Below, one piece after another: positions 1-7,507 of a stretch of DNA of 48,916 nt; the stretch's first letter is position 1, and each line of letters starts with the position of its first letter. The notes beneath the pieces are model-generated. The model was not told where the DNA came from, did no database searches, and was given only the letters and a program-made list of their open reading frames with translations. The DNA is taken from assembly GCA_934486705.1 (NCBI GenBank), contig CAKSQS010000016.1:1-48916 (forward strand), written 5' to 3'. The position numbers and the translations under genes were made by a program. Origin of the DNA: an uncultured Eubacteriales bacterium. Its GTDB lineage: Bacteria; Bacillota; Clostridia; Oscillospirales; Acutalibacteraceae.

Positions 1-90
1 ATATGCGGTAAAAGCTTTGACCCCGCCGCGCAGGGGAAATTCATTCCCCACGGCTTTTTCAAATGCAGTGAAAAGGCGAAAGGCTTATAA
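1..90 (+). CDS. 3' end of an unidentified protein
   Basis: Frame 1 is open from the window edge to a TAA at 88-90 and encodes 29 residues ending in KCSEKAKGL. A cysteine occurs near each end, in an ICGKSFDP stretch and in FFKCSE. I do not recognise the family. It lies 47 bases before the GH38 start on the same strand, so the two genes could be co-transcribed. The call rests on the uninterrupted frame and sensible composition only. Confidence 0.5.
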   Translation: MCGKSFDPAAQGKFIPHGFFKCSEKAKGL

Positions 91-137
91 TATAGCCCGT
101 ATAGGAAAAGCAATAATTTGAAAACGGAGATCGTTAT

Positions 138-2726
138 ATGAAAAAAGTATTACACATAATTTCACATTCGCACTGGGACAGAGAGTGGTATATGAGCTTT
201 GAAGAGCATCATATGCGGCTTATTGAGCTGATAGACAGCATTATAGAAAAAATGGAAAACGATAACCGCTACCGTTATTTTCACTTGGACGGGCAGATGA
301 TAGTCATTGAAGATTACCTTGCGGTGCGCCCCGAAATGCGTGAACGGTTTTTTAAGCTTATCCGTGAGGACCGTATACAGGTAGGTCCGTGGTATGTTTT
401 GCAGGATGAATACCTTACAAGCGGCGAAGCAAATATCAGAAATATAACAGAGGGACTTAAAATCTGTAAGGAAAACGGCTTTGAGCCCGTGATGACGGGA
501 TATATGCCCGACGCATTCGGAAACATATCGCAAATGCCGCAGATCTTAGCGGGATTCGGCATAGACAATGCGGTATTCGGCAGAGGTATCGACCCGGTTT
601 TTCCCGATAATAAAACGGATGAGGCGCAATGCGTCTCTCCTAAAGAAATTATATGGGGCGGGACTGACGGCACAGAGATAATAGGGGTAATGTTTACCGA
701 CTGGTACAACAACGCAAACGAGCTGCCGACAGATGAAGAAAAGGTCATAAAAACCTATGGTAAGCTTATAAGCGCAACCTCTGCAAAGTCCGTAACGGAC
801 CACCTGCTCGGTATGAACGGATGCGACCACCAGCCGCTGCAAAAGGATCTGCCGGAATCAATTGAGGCAGCAAAGCGTGTATACGGCGACACGGTTGAAA
901 TAAGGCACGGCAATTTTAAGGAATACATTTCGGAAATACGGAAATACAAGGACCGATTTACAGGGATAAACGGCGAGCTTTGCGGTCAAAACACCTCGGG
1001 AATAGGCTTGCTTGTAAACACCGCTTCAACGCACATACCATTAAAGCAGAAAAACCATTTTGCGCAAAATCTGTTAACGGAGCTTTCCGAGCCTGTCAGT
1101 GTGATGTCGGAAATGCTCGGCGACTGTTATCGCACCGATATGCTGCGTTATGCATGGAAAACTCTTATGCAGTGCCACCCGCACGACTCTATCTGCTGCT
1201 GCAGCTGCGACGCGGTAACGCGCGAAATGTCGGTAAGATTTGATAAATCCACCGAAGTTGCGGGTTATGTGCTTTCGGAAGCAAAGCGTTTTGTTGCCGA
1301 GCATATCGATACAAGCGGTAAGGGTGAAAACAATATAGTTGTTTTTCACACAAACCCCGCGCACACACATACCGTTATAAAAACAAAAATAGGACTTTCC
1401 GAGTATGCCACGCCCGAAAAAATCGGAATTGCGGATAATTCTGGAAATTTGATACCGAGCGAAATAAAGTACCTCGGAGAGCAGTTTACATATACATTGC
1501 CCAAGGATAAATTCAGGCAGACGGAATATAAGCATATGTACGACGTTTCTTTCCCCGCAGAGCTTGACGGTATGGGGTATTTTACATATCAGGTTGTGAA
1601 TACCGGGGAAAAGGTGAAAACAGAGCTCAATGTATGGGAAAACGGGGCGGAAAACGATAAAATCAAAATGACGGTACAGCCCGACGGAACGCTTGCAATA
1701 ACTGAGAAGAAAAGCGGTAAAACATACTCGGGCTTGAACGATTTTGAGGATACCGGAGACGTGGGAGACTCATATAACTATATTCAAAGTTCCGACGGAG
1801 TTACCGTGTATTGCGAAAATGACCCTAAGATAAAATACACGCACAACAGCTTCAGCGCCACATTTGAGATAACGCGCATAATGGATATACCGCTCGGAAT
1901 TACCGAGGGAAAGCGTTCCTCAAAAACATCGTTGCACAAAATTGTAACAAGAGCAACATTAAATGCAAATTCGGATAGGGTAGATATTGAAACCAAAATT
2001 GATAATGTCAGCGAAAACCACAGATTACGCGCGTTGTTCCCGAGCCGTATTAAAACCGATAAGGCTTTTGCGGACGGTCAGTTTGATGTGACAGAACGCG
2101 ATATCGTTCCTAAAAGCGGGTGGAAAAACCCCTCGAATACACAGCGTATGCAGGCGTTTTTCGGGCTTGAGGATGAAAACGGCGGCTTACTTATTGCAAG
2201 CCGCGGACTGTGCGAATATGAGGTGCTGAGGGACGGAAGCAATACAATGGCGCTTACTCTTTTGCGTTCGGTAGGGGAAATGGGCGATTGGGGCGTTTTT
2301 CCGACACCCGATTTGCAGCTTAAAAGAAATATCAAGGTGAATTATTCCGTAATACCGTATTCGACTGACGGAAAAGCATCGGCATTTGCCTCTGCTTACG
2401 GCTTTGCGGGTAATTTTACCGAAACGGTACAAACAGGAAAGCACGGCGGGGCTGCCCCTGCGGATAACAGGCTTTTGAGCGTGTCGGGAGAGTATATTGT
2501 TTTCTCGGCACTGAAAAAAGCGGAGAACGGAAACGGAAATATTTTCAGGGTTTACAACGTATCGCCGCATGAACAGACGTTTGAGCTGAAATTGAACGGC
2601 GGCTTGTTTAAAAACGCGGCGGAAACCGAGCTTTCCGAAAAGACGGATACAAAGCTTGAAGTCAGGAACGGCGCTTTAAACGTTAAAATCCCCTCAAAGA
2701 AAATTAAGACATTCAGAATTTTTTAA
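138..2726 (+). CDS. GH38 alpha-mannosidase
   Basis: The 862-residue protein hydrolyses alpha-mannosides by the retaining, metal-dependent mechanism of glycoside hydrolase family 38. The N-terminal zinc-binding motif HSHWDREW is at residues 10-17. PDAFGNISQMP near residue 124 holds the likely nucleophile Asp125, matching the family's DxFG motif. The rest fits the GH38 middle helical and C-terminal beta domains, and the length suits the bacterial MngB-like branch. There is no signal peptide, so it should be cytoplasmic. ATG at 138 follows a GGAG. A hairpin terminator follows the gene. Natural substrates could be mannosylglycerate, N-glycan trimmings or other alpha-mannosides; the sequence does not decide. 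It is not contiguous with the glycan locus 7.5 kb downstream. Confidence 0.93.
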   Translation: MKKVLHIISHSHWDREWYMSFEEHHMRLIELIDSIIEKMENDNRYRYFHLDGQMIVIEDYLAVRPEMRERFFKLIREDRIQVGPWYVLQDEYLTSGEANIRNITEGLKICKENGFEPVMTGYMPDAFGNISQMPQILAGFGIDNAVFGRGIDPVFPDNKTDEAQCVSPKEIIWGGTDGTEIIGVMFTDWYNNANELPTDEEKVIKTYGKLISATSAKSVTDHLLGMNGCDHQPLQKDLPESIEAAKRVYGDTVEIRHGNFKEYISEIRKYKDRFTGINGELCGQNTSGIGLLVNTASTHIPLKQKNHFAQNLLTELSEPVSVMSEMLGDCYRTDMLRYAWKTLMQCHPHDSICCCSCDAVTREMSVRFDKSTEVAGYVLSEAKRFVAEHIDTSGKGENNIVVFHTNPAHTHTVIKTKIGLSEYATPEKIGIADNSGNLIPSEIKYLGEQFTYTLPKDKFRQTEYKHMYDVSFPAELDGMGYFTYQVVNTGEKVKTELNVWENGAENDKIKMTVQPDGTLAITEKKSGKTYSGLNDFEDTGDVGDSYNYIQSSDGVTVYCENDPKIKYTHNSFSATFEITRIMDIPLGITEGKRSSKTSLHKIVTRATLNANSDRVDIETKIDNVSENHRLRALFPSRIKTDKAFADGQFDVTERDIVPKSGWKNPSNTQRMQAFFGLEDENGGLLIASRGLCEYEVLRDGSNTMALTLLRSVGEMGDWGVFPTPDLQLKRNIKVNYSVIPYSTDGKASAFASAYGFAGNFTETVQTGKHGGAAPADNRLLSVSGEYIVFSALKKAENGNGNIFRVYNVSPHEQTFELKLNGGLFKNAAETELSEKTDTKLEVRNGALNVKIPSKKIKTFRIF

Positions 2727-2776
2727 GAATTAGTATTTATACTAAGAAAACAAAATATTAAAAGCCTGTTTTACTG

Positions 2777-2809
2777 CGGCGTCGAATAAACCTTCGGCGC
2801 CGTTTCTTC
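2777..2809 (+). terminator. Intrinsic terminator after GH38
   Basis: A 10-bp stem (2777-2786 with 2793-2802, one G-T wobble) has a 6-nt loop and is followed by TTTCTTC. It lies 50 bases past the GH38 stop. Its 3' arm runs into the 40-nt repeat that starts at 2801. Confidence 0.65.
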
Positions 2810-2840
2810 AAAAAAGCATTGTACCCTGATTGTATTGTCT
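2801..2840. repeat. 40-nt dispersed repeat, left copy
   Basis: This segment matches 41677-41716 in the same orientation at 39 of 40 positions; the only difference is A versus G at 2823. Similarity stops abruptly after the shared TATTGTCT. The two copies enclose the tRNA, the mobile-element remnants and the whole glycan locus, about 38.9 kb. It could be a dispersed genomic repeat or an attachment-like site. Confidence 0.8.
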
Positions 2841-2938
2841 AAGCTTTCAGTAAATTCCATTCGTCACTCTTTTTTTATATTTTGTAACACATCTATTGTA
2901 GGCCTAAAAAAAATTATACGCAAACTTAATTTTTTGTA

Positions 2939-2967
2939 TTGACTTTTTATTAAAGACTTGATATAAT
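2939..2967 (+). promoter_or_regulatory. Sigma-A type promoter for tRNA-Pro
   Basis: TTGACT at 2939-2944 and a perfect TATAAT at 2962-2967 are separated by 17 bases and lie 25 bases before the tRNA. This is a near-consensus housekeeping promoter. Confidence 0.85.
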
Positions 2968-2992
2968 AATAAGGCTGTAAAAAAGCAAATGT

Positions 2993-3068
2993 CCGGGTGT
3001 GGCGCAGCTGGTAGCGCGCTTGACTGGGGGTCAAGAGGCCGCAAGTTCAAGTCTTGTCACTCGGACCA
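2993..3068 (+). tRNA. tRNA-Pro (anticodon GGG)
   Basis: The 76-nt cloverleaf has a 7-bp acceptor stem (2993-2999 with 3058-3064, one G-T pair), U at position 8, a D-arm, a 5-bp anticodon stem around loop CTGGGGG (anticodon GGG), and a T-arm with TTCAAGT. Discriminator A is at 3065, and CCA is encoded at 3066-3068. It has its own promoter and terminator. The adjoining mobile-element debris makes it a possible former integration target, but no repeat of its 3' end was noticed. Confidence 0.96.
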
Positions 3069-3069
3069 T

Positions 3070-3116
3070 ATCGAGTATTCATAAGGGATTTGACTTTATG
3101 AATACTCGATTTTTCT
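3070..3116 (+). terminator. Terminator of tRNA-Pro
   Basis: A perfect 15-bp inverted repeat (3070-3084 with 3096-3110) with an 11-nt loop is followed directly by TTTTCT. It begins two bases after the encoded CCA. Confidence 0.92.
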
Positions 3117-3137
3117 ATTTAATGCGGTTTTATGTAC

Positions 3138-3163
3138 GGAGCAGGTTTTCGCCTGCTCCTTTT
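3138..3163. terminator. Hairpin with T-run
   Basis: GGAGCAGG and CCTGCTCC form an 8-bp stem with loop TTTTCG, followed on the plus strand by TTTT. It lies just beyond the minus-strand stop at 3165-3167, so it may also mark the 3' end of the decayed element. Confidence 0.55.
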
Positions 3164-3164
3164 G

Positions 3165-3431
3165 TTATGCTGTTTTCGGCTCGGTTAAATACTCAATTGC
3201 GACACCTTTTCGGGTATCGGCAATAATATTCGGTGCTTATTATATTACTTGTACCGACATACGGCAAATCTGCGAAATCGCTTGTGAGATAATTTCCGAT
3301 ACGGTTATTCAGCATAGTATTCTCTTTGGGTTCTTTGTAGTTGGGCTTTTGAAATCTCGACTCAACCACATTACGCCGTTAATAACATATTCCTGCGGTG
3401 CGATGCCGAAGCCTACAATAAACTTATTCAT
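3165..3431 (-). pseudogene. Frameshifted small mobile-element protein
   Basis: Reading on the minus strand, ATG at 3429-3431 follows AAGGAGGG and opens MNKFIVGFGIAPQEYVING, which stops at a TGA after about 40 residues. The coding sense resumes in another frame (NRIGNYLTSDFADLPYVGTS) and then in a third (ADTRKGVAIEYLTEPKTA, stop 3165-3167). At least two frameshifts therefore separate parts of one gene. The C-terminal tail recurs at 5794-5903 as ADTRKGVAVEYITEQFTA, so the element carried two paralogues or the region was duplicated. The protein resembles small accessory proteins of Clostridia conjugative elements, but I cannot name the family. It follows the ParB-like gene by 9 bases in the same orientation. 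Confidence 0.65.
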
Positions 3432-3440
3432 AAGCCCTCC

Positions 3441-4319
3441 TTATCTCGCGTCGCGATTATGCTGACGGTCATATTCTCTTTTGACAAGCTTAAGCAGGTA
3501 TTCCAACATTTCAGCCGGTGTCATAGAGGTCGGTACATATTTGCGAATGTCGTCCATCGGGATTTTCAGTTTTTCAATTTGATTGGGTTTAACCTCTGCC
3601 ATAATTTCGGTCACGGTATCATAGTCAAGTTTGCCTTCTTCAAAAGCGGTGCGCATACGGCGAGCTTGTGCGTGGGACGGAAAATTTTCCGTTTCATCAA
3701 TGCGGTCAATGACATCTCTTTGGGCTTCTTCATTTAAGAAAGATAATTCATAAGCCGGGAGCATTTTCATTTTGCCGCTATTTACAAACTCTTGAAGCTC
3801 GGGAACGAGATGGGTTAAGCGAATTAGACGTTGCACGGTTCTTCCGCTGTCGTTTTCTGAAATCAACTCCGCGCTTTCATCTAACTTCCCGACATTCTGT
3901 CGAGAAGTGCCTTGGTGCTTAATCGCATCAAGCTTCATTCTGTAAGACCGTGCCTTTTCCATAAGGGATAGGTTTTCACGCTGACAGTTTGAATCTACCA
4001 TTAAAATCGTTGCTTAATCGCGGTCGATAAAATGAACAACCGCCGGAACATCTTTCATTTCAAGAAGCTCGGCGGCGTGCACTCTGCGATGCCCCGATAT
4101 GATTTCGTATTCATCAGGCTTGTCTTCAAGCGGGCGGACGATAATGCGGTTTAGAAATCCGTATTCTTTTATACTTTCGGTTAACTCTGTCATTGACTCA
4201 TCATCAAGCACCTTGTAAGGGTGGCTCCTAAACGGGTGAAGCTTTTCAGGCTTAATGCTCATAAGCTTCGGCTTAGGTTCTTTTACTACCTTTTCGGCAG
4301 ACATTTTCGTTTCTTTCAT
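3441..4319 (-). pseudogene. ParB-like nuclease-domain protein with an in-frame stop
   Basis: Mobile-element ParB homologue, related to the partition and regulatory proteins of plasmids and ICEs. ATG at 4317-4319 follows GGAGAAAGGA. The N-terminal part holds the ParB/sulfiredoxin fold, with IKPEKLHPF and the signature EIISGHRRVHAAE. The reading frame then meets TAA at 4014-4016 inside an otherwise continuous match (FIDRD, stop, ATILMVDSNCQREN) and continues in the same frame through the helical DNA-binding part (RQNVGKLDE, RTVQRLIRLTHLVPELQEF) to 3441. A single substitution such as GAA to TAA explains it. A separate translation from ATG at 3999-4001 is conceivable but has no strong ribosome binding site. 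Neighbours are MobC-like genes, so it belongs to the same decayed element. Confidence 0.85.
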
Positions 4320-4438
4320 AAGTTCCTTTCTCCTGATTTTAATTTCCTTTTGTCTGCCGTTTCTGTTGTAGAAAATTGTATATATATAAATATGATTGAA
4401 ACGGCAGCGTAGTTTGTTTGTCTCATAATTACTGCCTT

Positions 4439-4792
4439 TCAATGTTGTTGCTTGCGGTTTTCACCGTAGTGTGCGTCTGCAAATAATCCTTTGAAAGTGA
4501 TTTCACAATCGCAGTCATTAAGCTCCTTTGAAAACTCGTGATACTTGTGCTTGATTTTTTCGGACAGATTACTGTGACCGAGCCAAATGTGATCGACATT
4601 TGTTTGAAGCCTTAAAAGCAGCCTCGTGATTTTATGAAAGATTTCGGGCGGCTTTTCGTTAACAATCATACCGTTTACAAGCCAATACAAAACAGTTTTC
4701 TCGGGCGCTCGGCACAGCGTACTGAGCCTCAAAAATTTGTCTTTTTCGGATTTTGTCATCCGAACGGGTACATAGTGTTTTCCGTTCCTCAA
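4439..4792 (-). CDS. MobC-like relaxosome accessory protein (second of two)
   Basis: This 117-residue protein is predicted to help a relaxase bind and nick oriT. The start is TTG at 4790-4792, placed 7 bases after a strong AGGAGG (4800-4805) and overlapping the TGA of the preceding MobC-like gene, which is classic translational coupling. The N-terminal part (VPVRMTKSEKDKFLRL) looks like the basic DNA-binding start of MobC proteins. VNEKPPEIFHKITRLL and the following helical segment match the MobC region that usually reads KEKPP...NNxNQIA. No relaxase gene follows: the ParB-like remnant comes next, so the protein is probably orphaned. No internal stops are seen. Assignment to the MobC superfamily is by pattern and moderately sure. 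Confidence 0.6.
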   Translation of the reverse strand: MRNGKHYVPVRMTKSEKDKFLRLSTLCRAPEKTVLYWLVNGMIVNEKPPEIFHKITRLLLRLQTNVDHIWLGHSNLSEKIKHKYHEFSKELNDCDCEITFKGLFADAHYGENRKQQH

Positions 4793-5148
4793 GTGTTCAC
4801 CTCCTTTGACTTTTCGATTTCAATGTCCAACTTTTCGGTCAACTCGCCGGATAATTCATTCGCTGTTTTGACCGCGTCTTCACAGAGATGATTAAACCGC
4901 GGCTCATCCAATGTGCCGATTTCATTCAAAACAATTAAGTGGTGGTTTATCTAATCGCTGATACATTTAAGCCGATTATAATAGTTCTCATAATCAATAC
5001 TCGGCGTGTGTACAAGCTTGCAGTTGGCAATAAGGTGACGAATATATTCCGAACGATTCATACCGAGCTTTACTGCTTTACGGTCGATTAGTTTTAACTC
5101 CTTATCTGTCAACCAAAACTTGATTCTCTCTGTTCTTTTTTCGATAAT
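4789..5148 (-). pseudogene. MobC-like mobilization protein with an in-frame TAG
   Basis: The frame reads RIKFWLTDKELKLIDRKA then GMNRSEYIRHLIANCKL, the ribbon-helix-helix start typical of MobC, and continues to YYNRLKCISD followed by TAG at 4951-4953. The same frame carries on with INHHLIVLNEIGTLDEPRF and a charged helix to TGA at 4789-4791. The region after the stop matches the MobC 'NINxxxxxANexG' segment, so one nonsense change splits the gene. The start is uncertain: an AAGGA lies 5 bases before ATT at 5146-5148, while the upstream in-frame ATG at 5274 would translate the inverted-repeat oriT-like region and is unlikely. Its stop overlaps the TTG of the next MobC-like gene. Confidence 0.7.
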
Positions 5149-5159
5149 TACCGTCCTTT

Positions 5160-5331
5160 CTTTTCGGGGTTTTAGGGGGCGCGGGTGTCCTGTGGACACC
5201 TCTGCCGCAGGCAGAAGCGCTGACCGAGCCGGCAGGCGAGATGCCCCTAACAAGTGTGTTTGCGGTGTGTGCACCCAAACGCGATGCTTGCTAAACCTGT
5301 GCCGCTAATCTGCGGATTAAAATAACACAAT
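5160..5331. other. oriT-like non-coding region upstream of mobC genes
   Basis: This stretch has clustered inverted repeats: GGTGTCC-tgt-GGACACC at 5184-5200, CTGCC-gca-GGCAG at 5202-5214, and TAATC-tgcg-GATTA near 5306-5319. GTGTGTTTGCGGTGTGTGCACCC lies close by, split here as GTGTGTTTGCGG and TGTGTGCACCC. Position directly upstream of MobC-like genes, local G+C enrichment and stacked hairpins are what transfer origins look like. I know no nic-site consensus to match it to, so this is an inference from layout. Confidence 0.45.
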
Positions 5332-5334
5332 CAT
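5317..5334 (-). CDS. Possible 5-residue leader peptide
   Basis: A textbook AGGAGG (5343-5348 on the minus strand) stands 8 bases before ATG (5332-5334), but the frame MIVLF ends at TAA after five codons and runs straight into a small hairpin. This could be a translated leader that controls downstream mob genes, or the decapitated start of a longer gene. Confidence 0.35.
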   Translation of the reverse strand: MIVLF

Positions 5335-5395
5335 GGGCATTACCTCCTTTCTGAAATTTTGTATATAAAAGACCGACTTTTCAGCCGATCCGATA

Positions 5396-5458
5396 TTATT
5401 TCTTTTCGGAAGCGGCTTCCGAAAATCTTTTTTCTACGCTTTGTCTGGTTTCGTTCAA
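5396..5458 (-). CDS. Small ORF, 20 residues
   Basis: TTG at 5456-5458 follows GGGAGGAAA with 8-base spacing and encodes a charged 20-residue peptide (MNETRQSVEK then RFSEAASEKK). An 11-bp perfect inverted repeat (5403-5413 with 5415-5425) lies inside the frame. On the plus strand that repeat is followed by TCTTTTTT, so it could instead be a plus-strand terminator. The good ribosome binding site favours translation, but nothing else supports a function. Confidence 0.4.
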   Translation of the reverse strand: MNETRQSVEKRFSEAASEKK

Positions 5459-5580
5459 TTTGATTTCCTCCCGGTTAAAATATTTTTCTTTCTATCCATA
5501 TACAGTACAAAGCGAAAAACGAAAAATGTTCCTGAGTTTTGAAAAAAATTTTTAGGTTTTTAAAAAATATTTTCGGATAT

Positions 5581-5619
5581 AAAAAACGGCGGTGCTCCTT
5601 TTTTCGGAAACACCGCCGT
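5581..5619 (-). terminator. Minus-strand intrinsic terminator
   Basis: A perfect 9-bp stem (5586-5594 with 5611-5619) is followed on the minus strand by TTTTTTA. It lies 15 bases past the stop of the HTH fragment. The plus-strand side has AGATTTTTAC, so it may work both ways. Confidence 0.8.
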
Positions 5620-5633
5620 AGATTTTTACTTAT

Positions 5634-5810
5634 TCAGTTTTCAAAGCCTATGAATTTTTTAAAATCCTTATTCATTATTTTCATTCGCTTGCTGACCGCG
5701 CTGTGGGTTTTGTAACCGAGCCGATCGGCAATTTCTTTTTGAGTAAGTCCTTTTTCCGAAAGATGATATATCTCTTTAACACCTTGCTCTTTTTTATGCC
5801 GTGAATTGTT
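5634..5810 (-). pseudogene. HTH (sigma-70 region 4-like) C-terminal fragment
   Basis: The minus-strand frame reads HKKEQGVKEIYHLSEKGLTQ then KEIADRLGYKTHSAVSKRMK and ends at TGA 5634-5636. The helix-turn-helix resembles sigma factor region 4 or small ICE regulators. The frame opens just after a stop and has no ATG, GTG or TTG before the HTH with a ribosome binding site, so the N-terminus is missing. It lies directly after, and slightly overlapping, the ADTRKGVA-tail remnant. The intrinsic terminator at 5581-5619 would have ended this transcript. Confidence 0.55.
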
Positions 5811-5903
5811 CGGTTATATATTCTACGGCAACGCCTTTGCGAGTATCCGCAATGTGTGTTTGTTTTGTGGTGTTCGGCAATTCGATATATCCGATAAAAC
5901 GGT
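5794..5903 (-). pseudogene. Second copy of the ADTRKGVA tail, 5'-truncated
   Basis: The frame FIGYIELPNTTKQTH then IADTRKGVAVEYITEQFTA ends at TAA 5794-5796. It is homologous to the tail of the frameshifted gene at 3165-3431 (IADTRKGVAIEYLTEPKTA). Its upstream part is lost at the join with the ISLre2 remnant around 5904. The family is not recognised. Confidence 0.6.
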
Positions 5904-5905
5904 AA

Positions 5906-6547
5906 TATATAAGCAATGCGAAAATATATCTTCACGGAGACGGAGGAGCATGGATACAAAGAGGACTTGAAAATTTCGGAGACACGCAGTTCGTGTTAGA
6001 CCAATACCATAAAAACAAGGCAATTATGTCAATGGTTGCAGGAATAACGGGTAAAGAGCGAGAAAACTTTGACCGGGAAATAAGACGGTCATTAAACAAT
6101 AACGAAAAAGAACTGTTTGAGCAGCTAACCGACTGTTTATGCAGCTTAATGCCGGAAAGAAAAGAAGAAATACTGAAAAACGGACAGTATTTAGCGAAAT
6201 ATATCGAGGCAATAGCAATAAGGAAAACCGATGTTGAAGCAAATAACGGCGGATGTACCGAACCGCATAGCAGCCATATATTGGCGAGCAGGCTTTCAAC
6301 AAGACCAATGGCTTGGAGCGGTGAAGCGCTTACACATTTAGCGCCCATTCTTGCCGGAAATGACTTTAATTTTGCAAAACAAACTAAACCTGAAAATTTG
6401 CCGCTGCCCCTTAAGACTGCCGAAGTGCGCGCACGAAGGAAGGCGCAGAGGGGCAGCACCGGACTTCCAAGCCCTGATTCTATCGGGCATCTCGGCATTA
6501 ACGGCAAAATTACCGGCACTCAAAAAATTCTAAAATTTTATTGTTAA
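5906..6547 (+). pseudogene. ISLre2-family (UPF0236) transposase, 3' part
   Basis: The frame begins after a TAA at 5903-5905 with no proper start and reads AKIYLHGDGGAWIQRGLENF then FVLDQYHKNKAI, matching the conserved DGAxWI...FVLDxFH core of ISLre2 transposases. CTEPHSSHILASRLSTRPMAW matches the family's second core (GHVSHxLSxRLSSRPxGW), split here as CTEPHSSHILA and SRLSTRPMAW. The N-terminal half is missing. After APILAG the C-terminal 60 residues run over a G+C-rich inverted repeat (6403-6457) and look non-native, so the tail may be foreign too. No terminal inverted repeats were found. The left join is with the ADTRKGVA-tail remnant. Confidence 0.78.
6403..6457. repeat. G+C-rich imperfect hairpin inside the ISLre2 remnant
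   Basis: GCTGCCCCT (6403-6411) and AGGGGCAGC (6449-6457) form a 9-bp perfect stem, with further partial pairing of CTGC and GCAG inside. It is much richer in G+C than its surroundings and lies in frame in the degraded transposase tail. It could be a small palindromic insertion. Confidence 0.5.
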
Positions 6548-6614
6548 AACACAGCAAAAATCTTTTTCGAAAAAATCCTACAAAAACTTGACACCGACAA
6601 TAGCGGTTTTTGTA

Positions 6615-6643
6615 TTGATTAAATTTTTGTTTTATGGTAAAAT
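6615..6643 (+). promoter_or_regulatory. Promoter of the MNT-HEPN operon
   Basis: TTGATT at 6615-6620 and TAAAAT at 6638-6643 have 17-base spacing and lie 30 bases before the GTG start of the antitoxin gene. Confidence 0.65.
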
Positions 6644-6672
6644 ATTATAGAAGCTATAAGGGAGGAATATTT

Positions 6673-6978
6673 GTGACCAATAACAAAGTCTATACAATTG
6701 ATGAAATTAAAAATATTGTTGCACCCATTGCCAAAGCATATGGTGTTCAAAGAGTATTCCTCTTTGGCTCTTACGCAAGAGGCGAAGCAACATCTTCCAG
6801 TGACCTTGACTTTAGAGTAGATAAAGGCAGTCTTCGCGGCTTGTTTGCCTTGGGCGGTTTGTACAGTGATTTAGAAGAAAGCTTTGGCAAGGAACTTGAT
6901 TTACTGACCACAGGAAGCCTTGAGCCTAAATTCTTAAATCATATTGCTAACGAGGAGATTTTGGTTTATGAATCTTAA
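6673..6978 (+). CDS. mntA: MNT-domain nucleotidyltransferase antitoxin
   Basis: Minimal nucleotidyltransferase of about 101 residues. In the MntA-HepT type, this enzyme transfers AMP to a tyrosine of the HEPN toxin and so inactivates it. The catalytic signature GS-x10-DxD is complete (GSYARGEATSSSDLD), with a further acidic residue following in FRVDKGS. The start is GTG at 6673-6675, seven bases after GGAGGA; an upstream ATG at 6634 overlaps the promoter and is unlikely. The stop (6976-6978) overlaps the HEPN gene start, so the pair is translationally coupled. It is surrounded by decayed mobile DNA yet looks intact, as expected for a module maintained by addiction. Confidence 0.88.
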   Translation: MTNNKVYTIDEIKNIVAPIAKAYGVQRVFLFGSYARGEATSSSDLDFRVDKGSLRGLFALGGLYSDLEESFGKELDLLTTGSLEPKFLNHIANEEILVYES

Positions 6979-7312
6979 CCGCGATATTAGCATAATTGAA
7001 AAGATTTATAACTATTGTAATGAAATTGACGAAGCGCACAATACTTTTAATAAGTCTTATGATAACTTCAAAGTCAGTTCCGTTTACAAAAATGCTGTTT
7101 GTCTGTGCCTTATGCAAATCGGCGAATTGACAAATAATCTTTCCGAAGATTTCAAAAATAACAACACCGACATACCTTGGCGCGAAATCAGAGGCATGCG
7201 AAATATTGTTGCTCACGAGTACGGTCATATAGACTACGAAATCGTTTGGGAAACAATTGAAGACGGTGTTCCTGGTTTAAAAGATTTCTGCAAAAACAAG
7301 TTAGGTTTGTAA
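6968..7312 (+). CDS. hepT: HEPN (DUF86/HepT-like) toxin
   Basis: The 114-residue helical protein belongs to the DUF86/HepT group of HEPN ribonuclease toxins. The active motif Rx4HxY is complete in RNIVAHEY; its tyrosine is the residue that MntA-type partners adenylylate. The start ATG at 6968-6970 overlaps the antitoxin stop by 11 bases. An alternative in-frame start at 6944 lies inside the antitoxin gene. Length and motif are normal, so the toxin is probably functional. The RNA target cannot be told from sequence. Confidence 0.88.
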   Translation: MNLNRDISIIEKIYNYCNEIDEAHNTFNKSYDNFKVSSVYKNAVCLCLMQIGELTNNLSEDFKNNNTDIPWREIRGMRNIVAHEYGHIDYEIVWETIEDGVPGLKDFCKNKLGL

Positions 7313-7359
7313 TGGAAAATATATCTATTGACAAGGCTATGGCAACTTCTGCTACATAG

Positions 7360-7500
7360 TTAGCGACGGAAGGTTTCTGTATGATAGCGTTCGTCGGTCT
7401 TGCCGAACGCTTTTTCCATTTACATACTCTGTTCATTGTAACTGTAATTCAAGCCTTGCTCGGTTTTAATTCCGTGCGCCGCTTTCTTTTCCCTTATCAC
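7360..7500 (-). pseudogene. Degenerate coding fragment with an in-frame TAA
   Basis: The minus strand reads VIREKKAAHGIKTEQG then LNYSYNEQSM, TAA (7420-7422), then MEKAFGKTDERYHTETFRR and TAA (7360-7362), all in one frame. The composition looks like real coding sequence of a mobile-element protein, but I cannot name it. The boundary near 7500 abuts an opposite-strand fragment, so this is a mosaic remnant. The call is tentative. Confidence 0.35.
7386..7415 (+). terminator. Possible terminator after hepT
   Basis: AGCGTTCG (7386-7393) and CGAACGCT (7404-7411) form an 8-bp stem with a 10-nt loop, followed by TTTTCC. It lies 74 bases past the hepT stop and would end the toxin-antitoxin transcript. 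Confidence 0.65.
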
Positions 7501-7507
7501 AGACTAA

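Noticed and set aside
3999..4016. ParB-like stop codon as programmed recoding
   Set aside because: No slippery sequence or stimulatory hairpin was seen, and neighbouring genes of the same element also carry nonsense changes, so decay is the simpler explanation. It is listed as a finding only because read-through was not excluded.
5149..5274. Upstream in-frame ATG (5274) as start of the first MobC-like protein
   Set aside because: The extra 42 residues would translate the hairpin-rich oriT-like region and are low-complexity (Pro, Arg, Leu, Ala) with no MobC similarity; an AAGGA is positioned for a start near 5148.
5681..5959. Minus-strand 92-residue open frame
   Set aside because: It runs out of frame across the HTH fragment and the ADTRKGVA-tail remnant, which both have protein-like sequence in other frames; its basic, repetitive composition is that of a shadow frame.
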